Source: Cymbidium sinense
Taxonomy: Eukaryota; Streptophyta; Magnoliopsida; Asparagales; Orchidaceae
DNA length: 64,000 nucleotides
Direction of reading: 5' to 3'
Assembly (NCBI GenBank): GCA_021442155.1
Contig: CM038232.1
Span: forward strand, 60,977,436 to 61,041,435
Shown here: in pieces, positions 1 through 14,104 of the stretch
Numbering within the stretch: the first letter of the stretch is position 1
Layout: the number at the start of each line of letters is the position of its first letter
The notes under the pieces: generated by a model
What the model was told of the DNA's origin: nothing
The model's database searches: none
What the model saw: the letters and a program-made list of their open reading frames with translations, nothing else
Made by a program: the position numbers and the translations under genes

Positions 1-1170
1 TAACATGAAAGAAATTGAGTTTAAATTCCATTTACATAAATGAAGAGATTTTAATTAGTGAAGATATCAAATTTGAAAATAATTTAAACTAAAATTAATT
101 TAATTTAGCCAAGATTCAAGGGTCGATCAAAGCTTTCCATGCATGAATTAATTTTTAATAAATGTTGATTAATTAATTAATAATCAAAAGAGATTAATAA
201 GAAATATATTTGAATTATGAAATAAAAATAAATTAATTAAACGACATAAAGAAGGGGCCGTCCAAATAATTTCCAAAAATAAACATTTAATTTTTTGGAA
301 AGCGCAATAATGCATGGCTCCTTAGATTTACATTTAATCTAAAAATAATTAATTCAAATAAATTTATAATAACTTAAATTTAATAAATGGGGTCCAGTCA
401 TAATTATTCCATAATAAAAAATAGTCTTTGATATAAATAAGTGCAATATTCAAGTTTAACAATCAAATAAAATAAATATAAGATAAATTCGGCTAAGACT
501 TTTCATGTATGGAATAAACCCATATTAATTCAAATAAATTTAAATTCAATCTAGAGAGATCAAATGGTAATGGTTTTGAAATTTAAATAACATTAAAATT
601 AATTAAAATAAAGAAAATATGGGTTGTCCATGGTATTTCCTAAAATAAATATATAAATTTGGAAAGTATATAAATACATGGCTCATTTGAATTTAAATTT
701 GAATTAACTTAAAATAATTTAACTAAATTCTAATTTTCTGAAACAAATCATGTTAGTGTCCTCCAAATCATTCCATAAATTAAATTCTATTTTACATTAA
801 TATGACATTGAATATTCAATTTGGATTCAAAATAATTTAAATCCAAAATTCAAATAAATTGACTTTGAAATTTGAATAAATGAGGAAAATATTTTGAAAA
901 TAAATTAAATAATTTAATTAAATCTCACATAATTTATCATCCAAAAAAATTCAAAAAATTCAGCCAAAAAATTGCCAAAATAATAAAGATGGTATAAGAG
1001 AGAAAACAAAAGGATAGGAAGGAGAAAAAGAATAATTAGGATAATTTTTGAGTGGTTTTATTCTCATGCAAAAAGTAAAAGGACACTTAATGTAATTTAG
1101 CATGGAAATAATTAACTAAAGTATGAAATAAATTCATCTTATTTTAAAGTGCACTAAATGATAAATTAAA
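1..1170 (-). mobile_element. Partial copia-type LTR relative, inverted
   Basis: Read on the - strand, this AT-rich stretch follows the same order of words as the LTR at about 61.06-62.3 kb. Matching landmarks are the CT-rich 'tctttttctcc ttcctatcc' block near 1,000-1,040 against 61,165-61,190, the 'atgtgagatttaattaaatta' block near 915, and the 'ggacggccccttc' word near 255 against 'ggtcgacccctct' near 61,562. It contains no reading frame that I recognise. It is probably the 5' half of a diverged LTR cut by the window edge. Similarity is clear only in blocks, so the right end at about 1,170 is approximate. Confidence 0.5.
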
Positions 1171-1659
1171 CTCATGCACTTAGTTTATGTTTTCCCAAAT
1201 GAATAATTCAAGGAATAATTAAAGAATAATGCAATTTTAATATTTAAAAATATGGATAAATCTAAGTAAAATACTTTATACTAATTTAACAATTTTTATA
1301 TTTTCTTTGACCTCTTTATTTGTTTTAGAATTATAATTCCTAGAAAATTCTCAACTAGTTTAAGTCCAAAAGCTTTAGCTTTCCAAATTTGACTGAAGAA
1401 TCTGGGTTTGAAGAATTTCATGCAACACTTGAATTAAACTAATTTGTATCTTAAATATTATACATTCATCATCAATAAATCTAAATTAAAGATGACATTC
1501 ATAATTATTAATGTGGATAATTTATCCTGCAAAGAGATAATTAATTCTTATTACATAAGATTTGTTATCATCAAATCAAATGGCGAGATACATAAGTTGT
1601 ATAGTCACCAATTACATCATAGTAAATGTGAATTTGTTAAGAATACAGTCTATTAAAGT
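1171..1659. other. Unassigned AT-rich spacer
   Basis: I see no recognisable gene or repeat here. A 70-codon open frame at 1,444-1,656 opens with a non-ATG codon, has a low-complexity Ile/Asn/Lys-rich composition, and is most likely chance in AT-rich DNA. The stretch could be the continuation of the element on its left or the original flank of copy F on its right. Confidence 0.4.
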
Positions 1660-3840
1660 AGTCAACTAATGTCTCCAAAGATTTCAAAGATCAATGATCA
1701 AATGATTGCTAATTATTAGAAATCAACTGGAAAAACTCAAGGTAAGAAGAGTTCTCAATAGATTCTAAGAGAGGATATGTAGGAAGCACCTAGGATACTA
1801 AGAAGCATAATGAGTGCTTCAATTTACCCTATAGTGAGGTTTTATATTTTTGAAAGAGAGAAGTTACATTTATTTGAGTTTAAATTTTATTGAAATGTTA
1901 GAACTTAGATTCCAACAGTATAAGATTATAAGAATGCCTAAGAGGTGAGAATTTATGCTTGAATCAAAAGAGAAACAAATAGCCTCTAAACTTATATTTA
2001 GATTCTCTTGCATATGCTAAGATTTGACCTAAATCTAGTTATGAAAAATGGGATATGTTTGTTCACCTTCACTAGAGAAAATGAACCAATCCTGACACTT
2101 TTGGACATACAACCACTTAGAGTGGCTGCCAACTAACACATCTATGATTCAAAATCATTTGGGATTGTCATATATAAATGAAAAATAGTTGGGTTGTTAT
2201 TTATTAAAAAAGAATCTAGTTCCTAAACTTACTCCGTAAGAGACTAGATCATGATTGACATGCAAATTATGACTTTGATTAATGCAGTAAAATTTATAAA
2301 TTTTATTTTATTTTAACTCATTATTTTAGACTCAAGCTTGGGAGAGTTTATGCTTAAATGCATGATGAAATTAGGTTATAGGATAAATTAATTGTAAGGG
2401 GCATTCTCTACTATAAGGGACTACTCTCACAGGTTAAGCTTTGTCCCTTATCATGCATGAGTGGAGACCCTCTATTTATAAGAGTGAAATAATATGCATG
2501 CATGTTATTAGATCATACAACCATACAACTAAGGGATTGCTAAATATTTTATTTTCTTGATTAAAATTCTAGGCTTTTAAATAATATTATTAGTTGATTA
2601 AAAATTAATTGAAGTTATTTAGTTAGAGTAAAAATTTTAATTTTCTAAAGAGCCTATCACATCCAAGCCACACATCAAGCAATTAAACTTTAAGAAACCT
2701 ATGAAAAGCATGTCATTTCTATTGCACAATCAAAGTAAACAATCAAACAAACATTATTCTATTGAAAGAATAAAAGGTTGGTTGCGGCTGGGTATCACCA
2801 TACACCCAAAAAAGGGTAGTCAAACTCTACGATTATATACAATCTAGTTTATATTTAAATTACAAAAATGAAAATAAAGCTATGGGGTCTTCAATTCTTT
2901 ATCTTCATCTTCATTTCATGGATTTGAGTACTCTAGGCATCACAGGCCTCCCAAGTCTATGTCTTCTAGCCACTGCTCATCCTAAACCTAATAATACTAA
3001 TCATATTCCTACTATAAAACTTATATTTTATAAAATAAAAATTTAACTACACTTGTAAAATAAAAATTAGCATAATACACATTCACACCAAGCAGTTTTA
3101 TTTCATACATTTGGGCTTAACATCCTACCTTGGGTTACTAAGTCCACATGTCTTAATAGATTATGGTTAGGGACTTAAGCAGCACCTACGAGCAAAAAGT
3201 ACTTATAATTATTATTATAGCAATCCTTTGAGCATAATCCCTTATAAAAAATGTCAATAGTCTAATATCACCCTAAAATCTAGAATACACAATCAATCTT
3301 AACATCCAGTCTATAATATTACATCACAAAACAAAATATCACATCATTATAACAAGAACTAACCTAACCTAAGACTACGATCGATGACTTAACATTATAA
3401 TATGTGTGCTAAGCTTAGTGTAGTATGTTATGATAAGACTTTAATGTTTAGAGTTATCTTTTGATAACTGTTTAAGTTTCTTATTAGAGGTGATTAGTAA
3501 CTTGAAATGAATTTTAACTTAGGCTTTTAATTTTATTTTGAGTTTCATTTTGATTTAAAATTATAAAGAGAGAAAGGAGAAAGAAAATTCTCCTTTATCC
3601 TTAACCTTAGGTTAAATCTAAGAGATGAATTATTATGACTTTTAATCCTTTTAATAAAATGTTACAAATCTTTTTTTAAACTATATGTTTTCATTTGACT
3701 TAAGAGATGTAATCCAAATGTGAAAGGCATCGTGAGATTAATAAAATCAAACCATGGTTGTAATAATAATATTTTCTTGACTTTGCTTTATCATTCTTTA
3801 ATATCCATTTAATTAAATGATATGCTTAATTAAATAGCTA

Positions 3841-3879
<39 letters not shown>

Positions 3880-5330
3880 CTCCACACTTAATCCATGAGT
3901 GAATTAATATCTATGGTTTATATTAGTTATTATATAGGTTGTGATGCATGAATTTTTGTAGAAGAAATTAAAAGAATCATATCTTATACATGTACATATG
4001 CATTAGTTTATGAAATTTGTATAAGTATATGCCATTGTTAAACCAGGTAAGTGAGGTAATCAAAGATTCCCTTAGGACTACTTAATGTCTCGTGCTCCCG
4101 TGATGTCCATACTATATACTTGTTAATTCATATACTTATGCATGCGTACAGGGACATAAGGATTAAATTGTAAAACTTTTAGGATGTTTGAAATATATAA
4201 ATGAACATAATTTATCCATAATATATAATACATTACAAATTTTAAGGTTGTTAGGCCAGGGAAATGAGATAATCAGAGAACCCCTTGGGACTACTTAAAG
4301 TCTCATACTCACGAGTTTCAAGATTATACACCTTTCAATATTTTAGTTCATACATATAGGAATTAAGTTTAACTTTTAATTATTAATATTAATGTATATT
4401 TAGATTAATAGATATATTTTAATTACTTAAGAAAATATTTTTAGATTTATTAGTGATAACAATCATACTATTTAATTCAACATCATGCAATTAAATAATA
4501 TCTTATATTTTATTTTGGACGCATGAATGCATGAGCATATGAACAAAAACTTATGAATAATTGAAGTGAAGCAATTAAACATATCACACAGCCAATTTAG
4601 ATTCATTAATTCCTAAGAGCATTCATATTAAGATAAGTACCCTTAAGTCTAATCAAAGTAATCCCTTGACCCATCTCTATTCATTAAGTAATTTAAAAGT
4701 GATTTAAGTGATTTTTATGAATTCATTAAGGTTAATTATATATTTAATCAATTAAGCCCCAAAGAGCCAATAAATTCAATTAATTCTTAAGTATAAGCCT
4801 AAAACTTATGATAAAAATGATGGAGATGCATAAGCATGAAATAAATATGTTTTAAAAATTTTAATACAATTGGGTTTATAATTAAGGGATAATTAAATAA
4901 ATGGGGAAAACCCAAAATCATCAATTATACTCAAAATACCCTAAAATAATTGGGGATTTTGATTTCATTGAAAACCGCTTGGTTTGCTAAGCACAAAGAG
5001 GGCTTGGTCAAATTTTTAAATGATCTACATTAATTACTATGAATTTTCTAAGTTATAGATTAATTAATGATTTAATTAATTAAATAAAATCCCTTTAGGG
5101 TGATTTTGAGAAGTAACTAGAATCAGAAGTCCTAATTAATTTATCTTGTCACCCTTATAATTTTAATGCATAATTAGGTTACCCTAATTCATTTCTTATT
5201 TTTGTTAATTTTAAATAATTATTTAATATATAAAAGTGTAATTAAGGTTCAAAAATCAAGATTTCCTAAATTACTAACAAATTACTTTAGAAAAATTATG
5301 AGAGATAGAGGCCATCCCAAGAAATAATCA
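1660..5330 (+). mobile_element. Copy F of the two-module repeat (module 1 only, truncated)
   Basis: This is the first module of the ~7.5-kb non-coding family, in the same orientation as copies D, A and C. It begins at 'gtctccaaagatttcaaag', which corresponds to about 15,270 in A, so it lacks about the first 400 bp. It runs through the shared landmarks: 'aagaggtgagaatttatg' near 1,940, the 'gagagaaaggagaaagaaaattctcc' purine block near 3,570, the 'gaggtaatcaaagattcccttaggactacttaa' block near 4,050, and 'gagatagaggccatccc' near 5,303. It stops there, close to where module 2 would start, and gypsy tail sequence follows. No coding frame is preserved. Confidence 0.7.
3845..3878. repeat. (TA)n microsatellite
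   Basis: An uninterrupted run of about 17 TA dinucleotides lies inside copy F. The other copies of module 1 do not show this run at the matching place, so it is probably a later expansion. Confidence 0.95.
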
Positions 5331-6960
5331 CACCGATTTCTAAGTTAATGTATGAAAATTGTACCTAGTCAATGTGTGATGAGTCACACTAAGGAAGGAC
5401 TACAAGAGCCAAACTTGCCTTAGATTTATTGTCTCAAAAGAATAGCCCACCTGCTATATAGTAGGTATTACTCACCTAAGGTTTGCCCATCAATTTATGA
5501 TGGTTGAACTAGGAAGAAAGCTCAGGGACTCACATCTTCCTAAGTGAAATCAATCATTGGGGTGGCCTACTGATTATTTAGTAAGTTGAACCCGACCTAA
5601 GGTGACTACTAAGTGAGGGTCATTGGGGTGTTGCCTCAACTTGAAGTAGTGAGGTCAATCCTATAGGGAGTTTTGCTAACACTACCCAAGAAAATATGAT
5701 GCCTATTTAGAAAAGGTGTTGCTTGTGATCTTATCCTATTCTTCAACATATTTTGTGTTTGTTTATTTGTTTGTTTATTTATTTATTTGTTTATTTAGAC
5801 CATGTTGGTATGTGATGGCCCAGACTAAAGATGAGCCTCAGAGGCTTTGACTTACCTTAGATTTGCTACCCCAATAGGATTGTCCGTACATTTGCATAAT
5901 AATGCTATCCAACTAAAGGGGTGGTTACTAAGAAATGGGAACTATACAATTCGATAGTTTCCTGAGTCAATTCTCAATGGAGTCGTGAAGTTGTCATCTA
6001 TATAGTATGCCCAAATGGTTCTAAATGGAGTCATGAAGATGTCATCCAGATAGCATGCCCAAAGGGGAAGGTTCCTCTGAAGGTCCTATTCTAATCCTTA
6101 AAACATATAAGTCTTGTCAGTATATTATGACCAATTTACAAGAAAGCATGAGGACTCACATCTGCTTTAATAATATCAGTCACTGGATGGGTTGCTATCA
6201 TCAAAATAAACACCAGCCAACCTAAGATGCCTGTTAGTTTATGATTATCAATCTAAGAAGAAAGCACTGAGGACTCACATCTTTCTAAGTGAAACTGAAC
6301 ATTGAGATAGTTTATCATCTACTGGACAGATATTATCGACTTAGGGTGACTACCAAGTGGGAAGTTATAAAGGGCCTGAATCAAGCTTGAAGTAATCAAA
6401 ATGAATGGAGCCACTGGTGGTCTTGCCCTAATCCTTGAATGTTTATTCAGACCTAGTCAATATATGATAGCTAGCTCAAGAAGAAAGCTTGAGGAGGCAC
6501 ATCATCTTAAGCAAGGCTAACTGTCGAGGTAACCTATTGGTTGCACAATAGATTATACCCAACTGATAAGGTGCCCATTAGTTTCCAGTGGTTAAACTAA
6601 GAAAAAAGTATAGGGACTCACATCCTCTTAGGCAAGATTAACCACTGAGGTGACTCACTAGCTCAATAGCAAATCAAACATGATCTAAGGCGACTACTAA
6701 ATGAGGGCCACTGGGGTTCTTATCCTAACTTGAAGTAGTCCAAACCAAATTATGTTTGAGTTTGTATTTTGTATTTAATGTTTATGTTTGTGTTGTTCTA
6801 ACTAGAATAGGATGTTGAACGAGCTCTCTTACACCTATGCTAATCGCACCAAAAATAGACTTTGGAGATAACTTCAATTTTCAAATTTAGAAAGAGATGA
6901 TTTTAAAGGAGAGAAATAATTTGATTAACAAACATGTATTTTATTGATAGAAAATTGATT
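5330..6960 (-). repeat. Gypsy 3' tail with degenerate tandem units
   Basis: Read on the - strand, this is the relative of the post-integrase tail at 32.5-34.8 kb. Both contain recurring sentences such as 'gaggactcacatctt(t)ctaag' with 'ggtgactactaagtgagg(g)tcattggggt' (reverse complement of 'ccccaatggcattcactcagtagtcacc'). The words recur near 5,510, 6,140, 6,265 and 6,610, and near 5,600, 6,340 and 6,690, so the tail is a degenerate tandem array. It follows the integrase stop of the - strand gypsy fragment at 6,970. No protein frame is evident. A GTTT-rich microsatellite lies at 5,757-5,797. Confidence 0.65.
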
Positions 6961-6969
6961 TAAATAGAA

Positions 6970-7965
6970 TCATGCATAATACTTTTTTAGGTAAAGCCTA
7001 TTGATTGAAAGCATTGGTCATTTGCTTTAGTGGATGATCAACTTGTGTTTTTCTGTAATAAAGGGCCTTCCCATGTTGGATCAAGCTTGTCTCCCATCTT
7101 GAAATGAGCAACAATTGGTTTTCTAAGAACTAAAATGAGCTCTCTAATCTAAAAAGTTCTTGGGTGGACCAGCTTGTTGTGAGCTTGAACCATCTGTGTT
7201 GTGCATAACTCAAGGTTTTGACCTGCATAGAGGCACCTCTCCTCTAGACCTTCGAGTTCTTCTAATAGTAGCTTAGTATTTTACTTAGTTATGATTTTCC
7301 TGATTATAATGATACTTTGTGATGGGAGTTAGACTTCTAAAAGGAGCATGACTTTGGACCCATACACTAATGAAAAAGGAGTGGACTGCATTGGAGTCCT
7401 ATGTGTGGTACGATATGCCCATAAAGCTTCAACTAATTACTCATGCCACTATCGCTTGTTGTCATCAAGTGTCTTCTTTAGAATTTACATGAGTGTTTTA
7501 TTAAAGACTTTGGCTAACTAATTTTCTTGAGGGTAGTAGACGGTAGAATACATATAGTCTATGTTGTGTCATCTGGTGAAGTTATTGATGTTTGTAGTTT
7601 TGAATATGATACCTTTATCAGATATGATCCATCGAGGTACTTTGAATCTATATACAATATAATTTTTGAAGAATTGAAGAACATGATGACATTTTACCTC
7701 ACTCAATAGAATCGCCTCTGCCCATTTGGAGAAGTAGTCTATAGCGGCTAGAATAAATCGATGACCCTTGGATGAAAGAGGGTCGATCGGACCCAATATG
7801 TTAGTGCTCCAACACTCAAATGGATAAGAAGCTATAACTGGATAAAGAATATTAGGTGGTTGAGGTAAGACTACTTTGGGCACCTGACACTAGTGGTAGT
7901 GACATGCTACATCCATGCAATCTATGATCATTGTTGTCTAATTATACCCAACTCTTTTAATTTTT
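6970..7965 (-). pseudogene. Ty3/gypsy (Tat lineage) integrase, C-terminal two thirds, decayed
   Basis: On the - strand this encodes a decayed retroviral-type integrase, which would insert the cDNA of the element. The frame at 7,569-7,883 shows the start of the catalytic core, with 'CWSTNILGPIDP' (the family Asp is replaced by Asn), 'FILAAIDYFSKWAEA' and 'IISDKGIIFK' carrying the second Asp. Farther along, in other frames, come 'LVEALWAYRTTHRTP', then 'PFSLVYGSK', and the end 'LYLKKYYA' with a stop at 6,970-6,972, which parallels 'LYLKKYYP' of the + strand copy at 32.1 kb. Several frameshifts and stops break it. The N-terminal zinc finger is cut off where copy D begins at about 7,966. It is not functional. 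Confidence 0.85.
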
Positions 7966-10900
7966 TATGTTTGGAACACCACATGGATCTTGGGGATACT
8001 TATTTAGGTAATCAAATATATCATTAAAAGATAAATATATTATCTAGAAAGATAAACATATTTTCCTACAATGGATTTGATTACTTAATAAGGACTTCTA
8101 AGGCTAATGGATCTTTGATGTACTAGAGATTTTTCTCATGAACTACATGGAGAAGTAGAACAAGGTTTATTTTATTATAGGGTTTGTAGTTTCTTATAAG
8201 TGATTGCCCCTATAGTTAATTACATCTTAGGAATCTTCCTAAGAATACTCTCAATTAAATAAATAGATTTTTATTTCCATGGATTTCAAAGGTGGTCTTA
8301 AAAGGATAATAATTTAGAAATTCAGGAGGCAAATTGGGATTAAGTAGGAAAAACTTATAGATATTGGGATGCCTAGCAGGCATTTTAACTAACCTGCCAT
8401 TAGGCTTTATAATTTTGAGATTGAAATTAGTAGAGTTAAAATTGACATTTTCTTAGAAATCTTGGACTTAAATTCTAACAGTACAGGACTGCAAAAATAC
8501 CTAGGGTTGAAGACTTATTTCTAAAAGGATACATCAGAACCTATCTATAGATGTTTCTAACACAAGTCAGAGGCTCGACCTAATTCAACTTTTAAGAATT
8601 ATCAGTTCTTTCTCTCACTTAAGAAAATAAATCTATCCCTAACTCTTGAGGACTTATCACCCGCTTGGAAGGGTTGCTAGCTAACACTACCTAAATGATT
8701 TTTAAATCCATGAGTTCAGTCTTCATGTTATGCAAGATGGCTAAGTAGTTATATTTTAGGAATGAATCTATAAACCTAAACTCACTCTCTATCCCTAAGA
8801 TCATGTCAGGTATGATATGCACCTAACTAATGCAAAAAAATTTATTTTTATGTTTTAACTCACAATTCATTTAAGGCTACAAGTATAAAATTTATGTCTA
8901 CAATGATATGCTGATAGAAGCAGTTGTGGGCCAAATCAAAAGAGAATACACACTTCTCGAAGAAGGGTGGTCATCCTCAAATGTCAAATGCCCCCTTATG
9001 TGCACTGGGTGAAGCACCCAATTCATGGAGAATGAATAATATACTATCATGTTTTACAAAAGGTAATTATTTCTAGTTGCTTCTAAGTTACACCTAGAAG
9101 CTTTAATTAATATGAGGTTATGAATTTATTTTTATTTGTGTTTAAGTTGTTTAAATTTAGATTGGATAAAGATTTAATTTTCTTAGAAGCTTAACATTCT
9201 AGGTATTTCATCATAAAAATACAACACGGAAAGAAACCTTAAAAACCAGATTATTTCTAATGTGCACCCAAAATAAAACAAATTAATTTAATTAAAATAG
9301 ACCAATGCGACCAGGTATGACTGCACACCCTCGAAAAAAATGGGTAATCAAGCTCTACCCTTATATAGCCCGACCTAGAACTAAATATTTGATTTGTGGG
9401 GGTCTTCTTCCAGGATCATCACCTTCTTTAGGGACCTACATGGGCTTCACATGGGATTATTGAGACCATGCACTAGTAGGGTCAGCTCTTGCTATTTCTA
9501 GACCCCATATATCCTAACCTAATTCTATGATCAAATTATATTTAAAATTCCAAAAATAAAGTCTTAAACTGTACAAAACTGACGTTAAGAAATACATACA
9601 ACACTCCAACAATTATATTTACAGACACACGAGCTTATTATTAGTTGTGTGCCAAGCCTACCTATCTTATTGCTCTATGCCTAGGGACTTAAGCATACCT
9701 ACAGGTAAACAACATTTATATATTTTATTCCAGCAGTCCCTTTTACAAAGCCCCCTACAAAAAATAATATTAAGCTAAAAAGATGTCTTACAATCCACAC
9801 CAGTGAGAAAATAATCCTAGCCATCTAGTCTAAAATAGTACACCACAAAATAAGAAATACATTTCACATTACATCACAGAATATCGACATACCCTGAGTC
9901 TAAGATTCGTGACCTAATAATTTAGTGTATGAAGAAAAATGGGCTTGTATGGTATGACTTTACTAGGCATTTTAGCTTCAACTTTTGATTTTATTTTCAA
10001 AGTTTGGTTTTATTTGATTTCAGATTTTTCACTTTGCATAACTTCGCTTCATAAGTACATGTCAGTGTTAAACCAGAAGTTTGAGGTGTCAAGACCTCCT
10101 TCAAATTAACAGCCCTATGACCTCGAGTGTCTAGACAATATAGTTGGCTAATTATAAAAATTTTATTTTTATTTTTTTATTTTTTTATTCCTAAACTTTG
10201 TTTAATTTCCCATTGGGTGATTTCAATTTAAGTAATTTAATTGATTTGTGATTTCATTTCCATTTTTTAATTCTATTTTAAGTTAAAGTGGAATTTAAAT
10301 TTTCAATAATGAAGAATAAAATAAATTCCACTTGGGGTGGAACCCATTCTATTCAACATCCTAAATCCTAATAAAATGAGATCTTTACCCTAAGTGTCAA
10401 ACTAAGATCTTAAGCATCTTAATTAACCTCTTTTGAATTTATTTGAGTGATTCATTTAAGTTGAGTTTGATTTAAGTTTCACCTTTTTCGCTTAAAATTA
10501 AAGTTTATGAGGTTTGATTTTTGATCTTTAATTAAAATTCAAAATTCTCCTTCAAATCTTAATTCAGAGTCCATGTTTTCATGATTTAATTTGATTTTGA
10601 CTTTTTATTTTAAATTTGATTTGATTTATTTATACATGATGTTAGTTAATCATGTTTATAACTTATTTGATCTTATGTTTCTTTGGATTTAATTAAATGT
10701 TCACTTGATCTTATTTGCATTAATTATTTGTTTGTTTGATTTGGATTGATCTCATTTATTTCTTTCATAAATGTTTATGTTTATGTTTATTAATGCTTAT
10801 TAGCTTGAATATCTTAATTAAAACATGGTTTTGATGTCATCATTTAAATAATCTATTATGTTTCAATTTCATGGTTTATTCATTTATATATTCTTAATTT

Positions 10901-12030
10901 AACATTTAGGTTTGCTTGATTTTATTTAATTTCATTTAAATATTTCTTTAGTATATGTTGATGAATTTGAAATTAACTTAATTAATTTCAGGTGATGATT
11001 TCATTCATTCATTTTACTAATGTTTATGTATACGAATTTAAGATGAGTTAATTCAATTAGTTTCAATCAATCTTTGGGAAGTCTTGATTTTATCAATTAA
11101 GAAATTCATTATCTTATGCTTTATAATTTATTATTCAAATTAAGCTTAATGTAACATTATGCGTTAAAGTTTAATAACTTGGTTTAATTTATTAAGATAG
11201 AATTTTGTTTACTAATCATAACCTCGGAAACTTAAGAGATGAACTACTTTAGGACTTCCAACATAAATTTAAGCCATTTCAAATTATTTGATAAATTTAA
11301 TTAGTTTTTTAATTTTCATTTACATGTAAAATTATGTTGTTTATTAACTCAAATAAATTCAAAGGATTTAATGAATTCTATATTTAAGTATGAAACTCAA
11401 AGATTAATTAGTTTTGTATTTTAATTGATTAATTGGTTTATTATAAATTTAATAAATTATTAACCTAACATTTGATTAGATTTTATATTCTTTAATCATT
11501 TCTTTAAACTCTAAGTGTATGGTTAATCAAATTCGATGACTTTAGAGGGTTGAAAATTTTTTTTCTTAAGTGTTTTGATGTTGATAATAATGTTTAAATT
11601 AATTTTATGAATTTTTATAATTTTTGTACTTTTTCTGATTTATTATCCAAATTATATTGACCTAGAGCTTTGAAATTCAACAACTTTAAATCCAAAGGTC
11701 ATTTGACTTTGAAATTTTTATGGCAAGTGGGGTTCCTTACCAATTTAAGTTTTCTAATGTTTCATCTTAATCAAATGTGTAATTAGAACTAATTAGGGTT
11801 TCAATTATTTTTATAAAGCTTAAATTAAGTTTAAATTAAAAAGAATTAATTAGGGGCTTTAGTCTTTATAAATTCTCCCCTAAAAGATGCATCCATAGAG
11901 GGTTTATTTAGATTTTTTGACAATTTGGTTGATTTATTATGATTTTTAGTTAAGTATTTTATTTTATTTTATAATTTTTTGAAGTTCTCATGATTTTTTA
12001 TCATTCTTTAATTTGGAATTTTTGAATTTT
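7966..12030 (+). mobile_element. Copy D, module 1
   Basis: This copy starts near 'tgtttggaacaccacatggatc', matching 'tgttggacaccacatagatcc' at the start of C (45,613) and 'tgttgggatgccacgcagatcc' in A (14,951). It continues through the shared landmarks 'caatggatttgattacttaataaggacttctaagg', the 'gcaagcccc/gattgcccc...atagttaattacatctta' block near 8,205, and 'gggtaatcaagctctacccttatatagcc' near 9,340. It is more diverged from A, B and C than they are from each other. No gene is seen across these 4 kb. Confidence 0.7.
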
Positions 12031-14104
12031 TGTTTTAAACAGTCGACACCACATGGCACTGACACAATGCTATTTGCCACATGGCGTTGTACTGTTGGAC
12101 TAGCTGGATCCAAGTGGATCTAGCTCAAGAAGCGAAAACCATGCGGGATGATTTATGACCATATGATCGAAGATAGGATGAACATGATTTCACTTGCGAA
12201 TCTTATATAGGATTGACTAGGATGTCCAACTAGATATCAACTGTCTATTCATAATAGAAGGAACGAGCATAGGAGATTGCATCTTGCTTATCATGACTAG
12301 AACCGAGCATCATCTATCAATTCCAAGTTATTTTTAGCGATCTAGGTGGCAAAATCACTTGATTTCATTTGCAAATCCATCAAGAATACGTTTAGAACAA
12401 ATCTATATGGCTTGATCTCACTTGAGATCATTTTCATTTCTAAAGGACCAAAATTGAATGCTTAAATGGTTAATTTGAATTCATACCTTGTCAGCGAAGA
12501 TCTTCGGCAATGGTGATGATTCAAAAAGCTTCGTGGGGACCTAGTGAAGCTCTGGGAAGGAGAAATTGGATTGCTGCCACATGGATCAGCTATAAGCATC
12601 ACTCTTTTTTTGGTAGCTTTGGTTGAACTCTAGCTTGCTAGTGGGGTGAGGACTGGGGGAAGGGTGTGTTCTTCTTCATTTTGCTTGAGGTATGTGATGG
12701 AAGGCTTAAATTGGCATGAGATCAACTCTCTCACATTTTTTCATGGATGGTTGAGAGCTTTGAGGAGGAAGGTGATCAACCATGTTAGCCATGGTGATTG
12801 CCACCCTTCGAGGCTAGCTCTAAGGGGTGGTCAATTAATTGAGGGATTGAGGAAGAGGTTTGTCTCCGTGCTTCTCTCTCTTGATCCATGGCATATTCTC
12901 ATTCTTGGATCTACTTAGACCCTTCAAATTCTCTTAATTTTGGCTACTAACTATTCTAAGCTAATCTTATGATTAGTATGGATTCATTTCAATATAATCA
13001 GTGTGGGTTTGAGTTCAAATACTCACATTAGGTCCATTTGGGTTTGATTCATTTTAGATTATGCTAAGTGTAATAAATGCTTAGTATCCATTATTTAAAT
13101 TAACAATTAATTATTTAAATCATATTAAGATGATTTTTGCATTCAACAAACTCATTTTAATTGGGTTTAGGGACAAATACCTTAGGTTAGTTCACTTAAG
13201 CATTTATTTTCCTTGGTTTAACTTAGTTTATTCCATTTAATAGATTGAATATAAATTTGAGCTTTGATTATGTTTATTCAAGTATTTAAGATGATTTGGA
13301 TTAATAAATTTTATCTTATTTGAAGTGAATTTTGAATTTAAACTCATTTTGACCCATGTTGGATTTAATGGGTCAACATGGGTTTGATTGGGTCAAATTA
13401 TAAAATTGATCAAATTAAACCCTATAATTGGTCATATTGTGTTTCAAGATGATTTGCAAATAATTTTGGATAATTAATTTAAATTAATTCTAATTTAATT
13501 TGAGTTTGAGTTCAATAAGATCTATTTAGGCCTATTTAGATCAAATGATCTAATTAGCCCATTTAAAGCCTTATTAGATTTATATTCACTTAATTCATGT
13601 TTAGACATATTTATTTAATGATTTTAAGCTTTTGGAATGATTCAATTTGGTTAAATTATGGTGGGTTGACCTTTTAGTTTGTGGGACCCACATAAGTCAA
13701 CCCCATGTTCAATGGTTGACTTTCATTTGGATTTGACTCCATTCATATTCATATAATGAATTTTATGATTTTGATTTGATATGATTTGAATTTATCTTAA
13801 TTTTATTTAAATTTCTTTAGGTTCAGGTAATTTTGAACTTAAGTAAGGTAGTTGGGTTAGCCATCCTAATTACCTTATCCTAAGTTGAATTAAATTTAAT
13901 TTTCTATTGAAGTGTGTTTAGGTTAATAATTTTTTTAGGTTTGGGTTGGGTTTGGATCCACCAAATCCTATTAGGTTGGGTCAGATTCTAGGAGAATCCA
14001 CTAGGTCACTAAGCATAGTGATCTAAGTGTTTAAATTAGTAGGCTCCTAATCTAGGATTAGGTGTCTTAATTATTTATTTTGAAATGATGTTAACCTTAT
14101 GCAA
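12031..14104 (+). mobile_element. Copy D, module 2 (shortened)
   Basis: The module begins at 'gtcgacaccacatggcactgacacaatgc...ccacatggcg', the same pattern as the module-2 starts in A (19,265), B and C (50,005). It ends near 14,100 with 'gtcactaagcatagtgatctaagtgttt' and 'gttaacc', matching the end of E at 45,360-45,495. It is about 1 kb shorter than module 2 of C and has few of the GGTCAA/TTGACC motifs (13,370-13,730). A 90-codon frame at 12,646-12,918 opens with GTG, has no counterpart in the other copies, and I treat it as chance. Confidence 0.65.

Noticed and set aside
7527..7709. 60-codon + strand ORF
   Set aside because: It lies antisense to recognisable integrase. The similar + frame at 14,150-14,374 is the same antisense shadow in the second integrase fragment.
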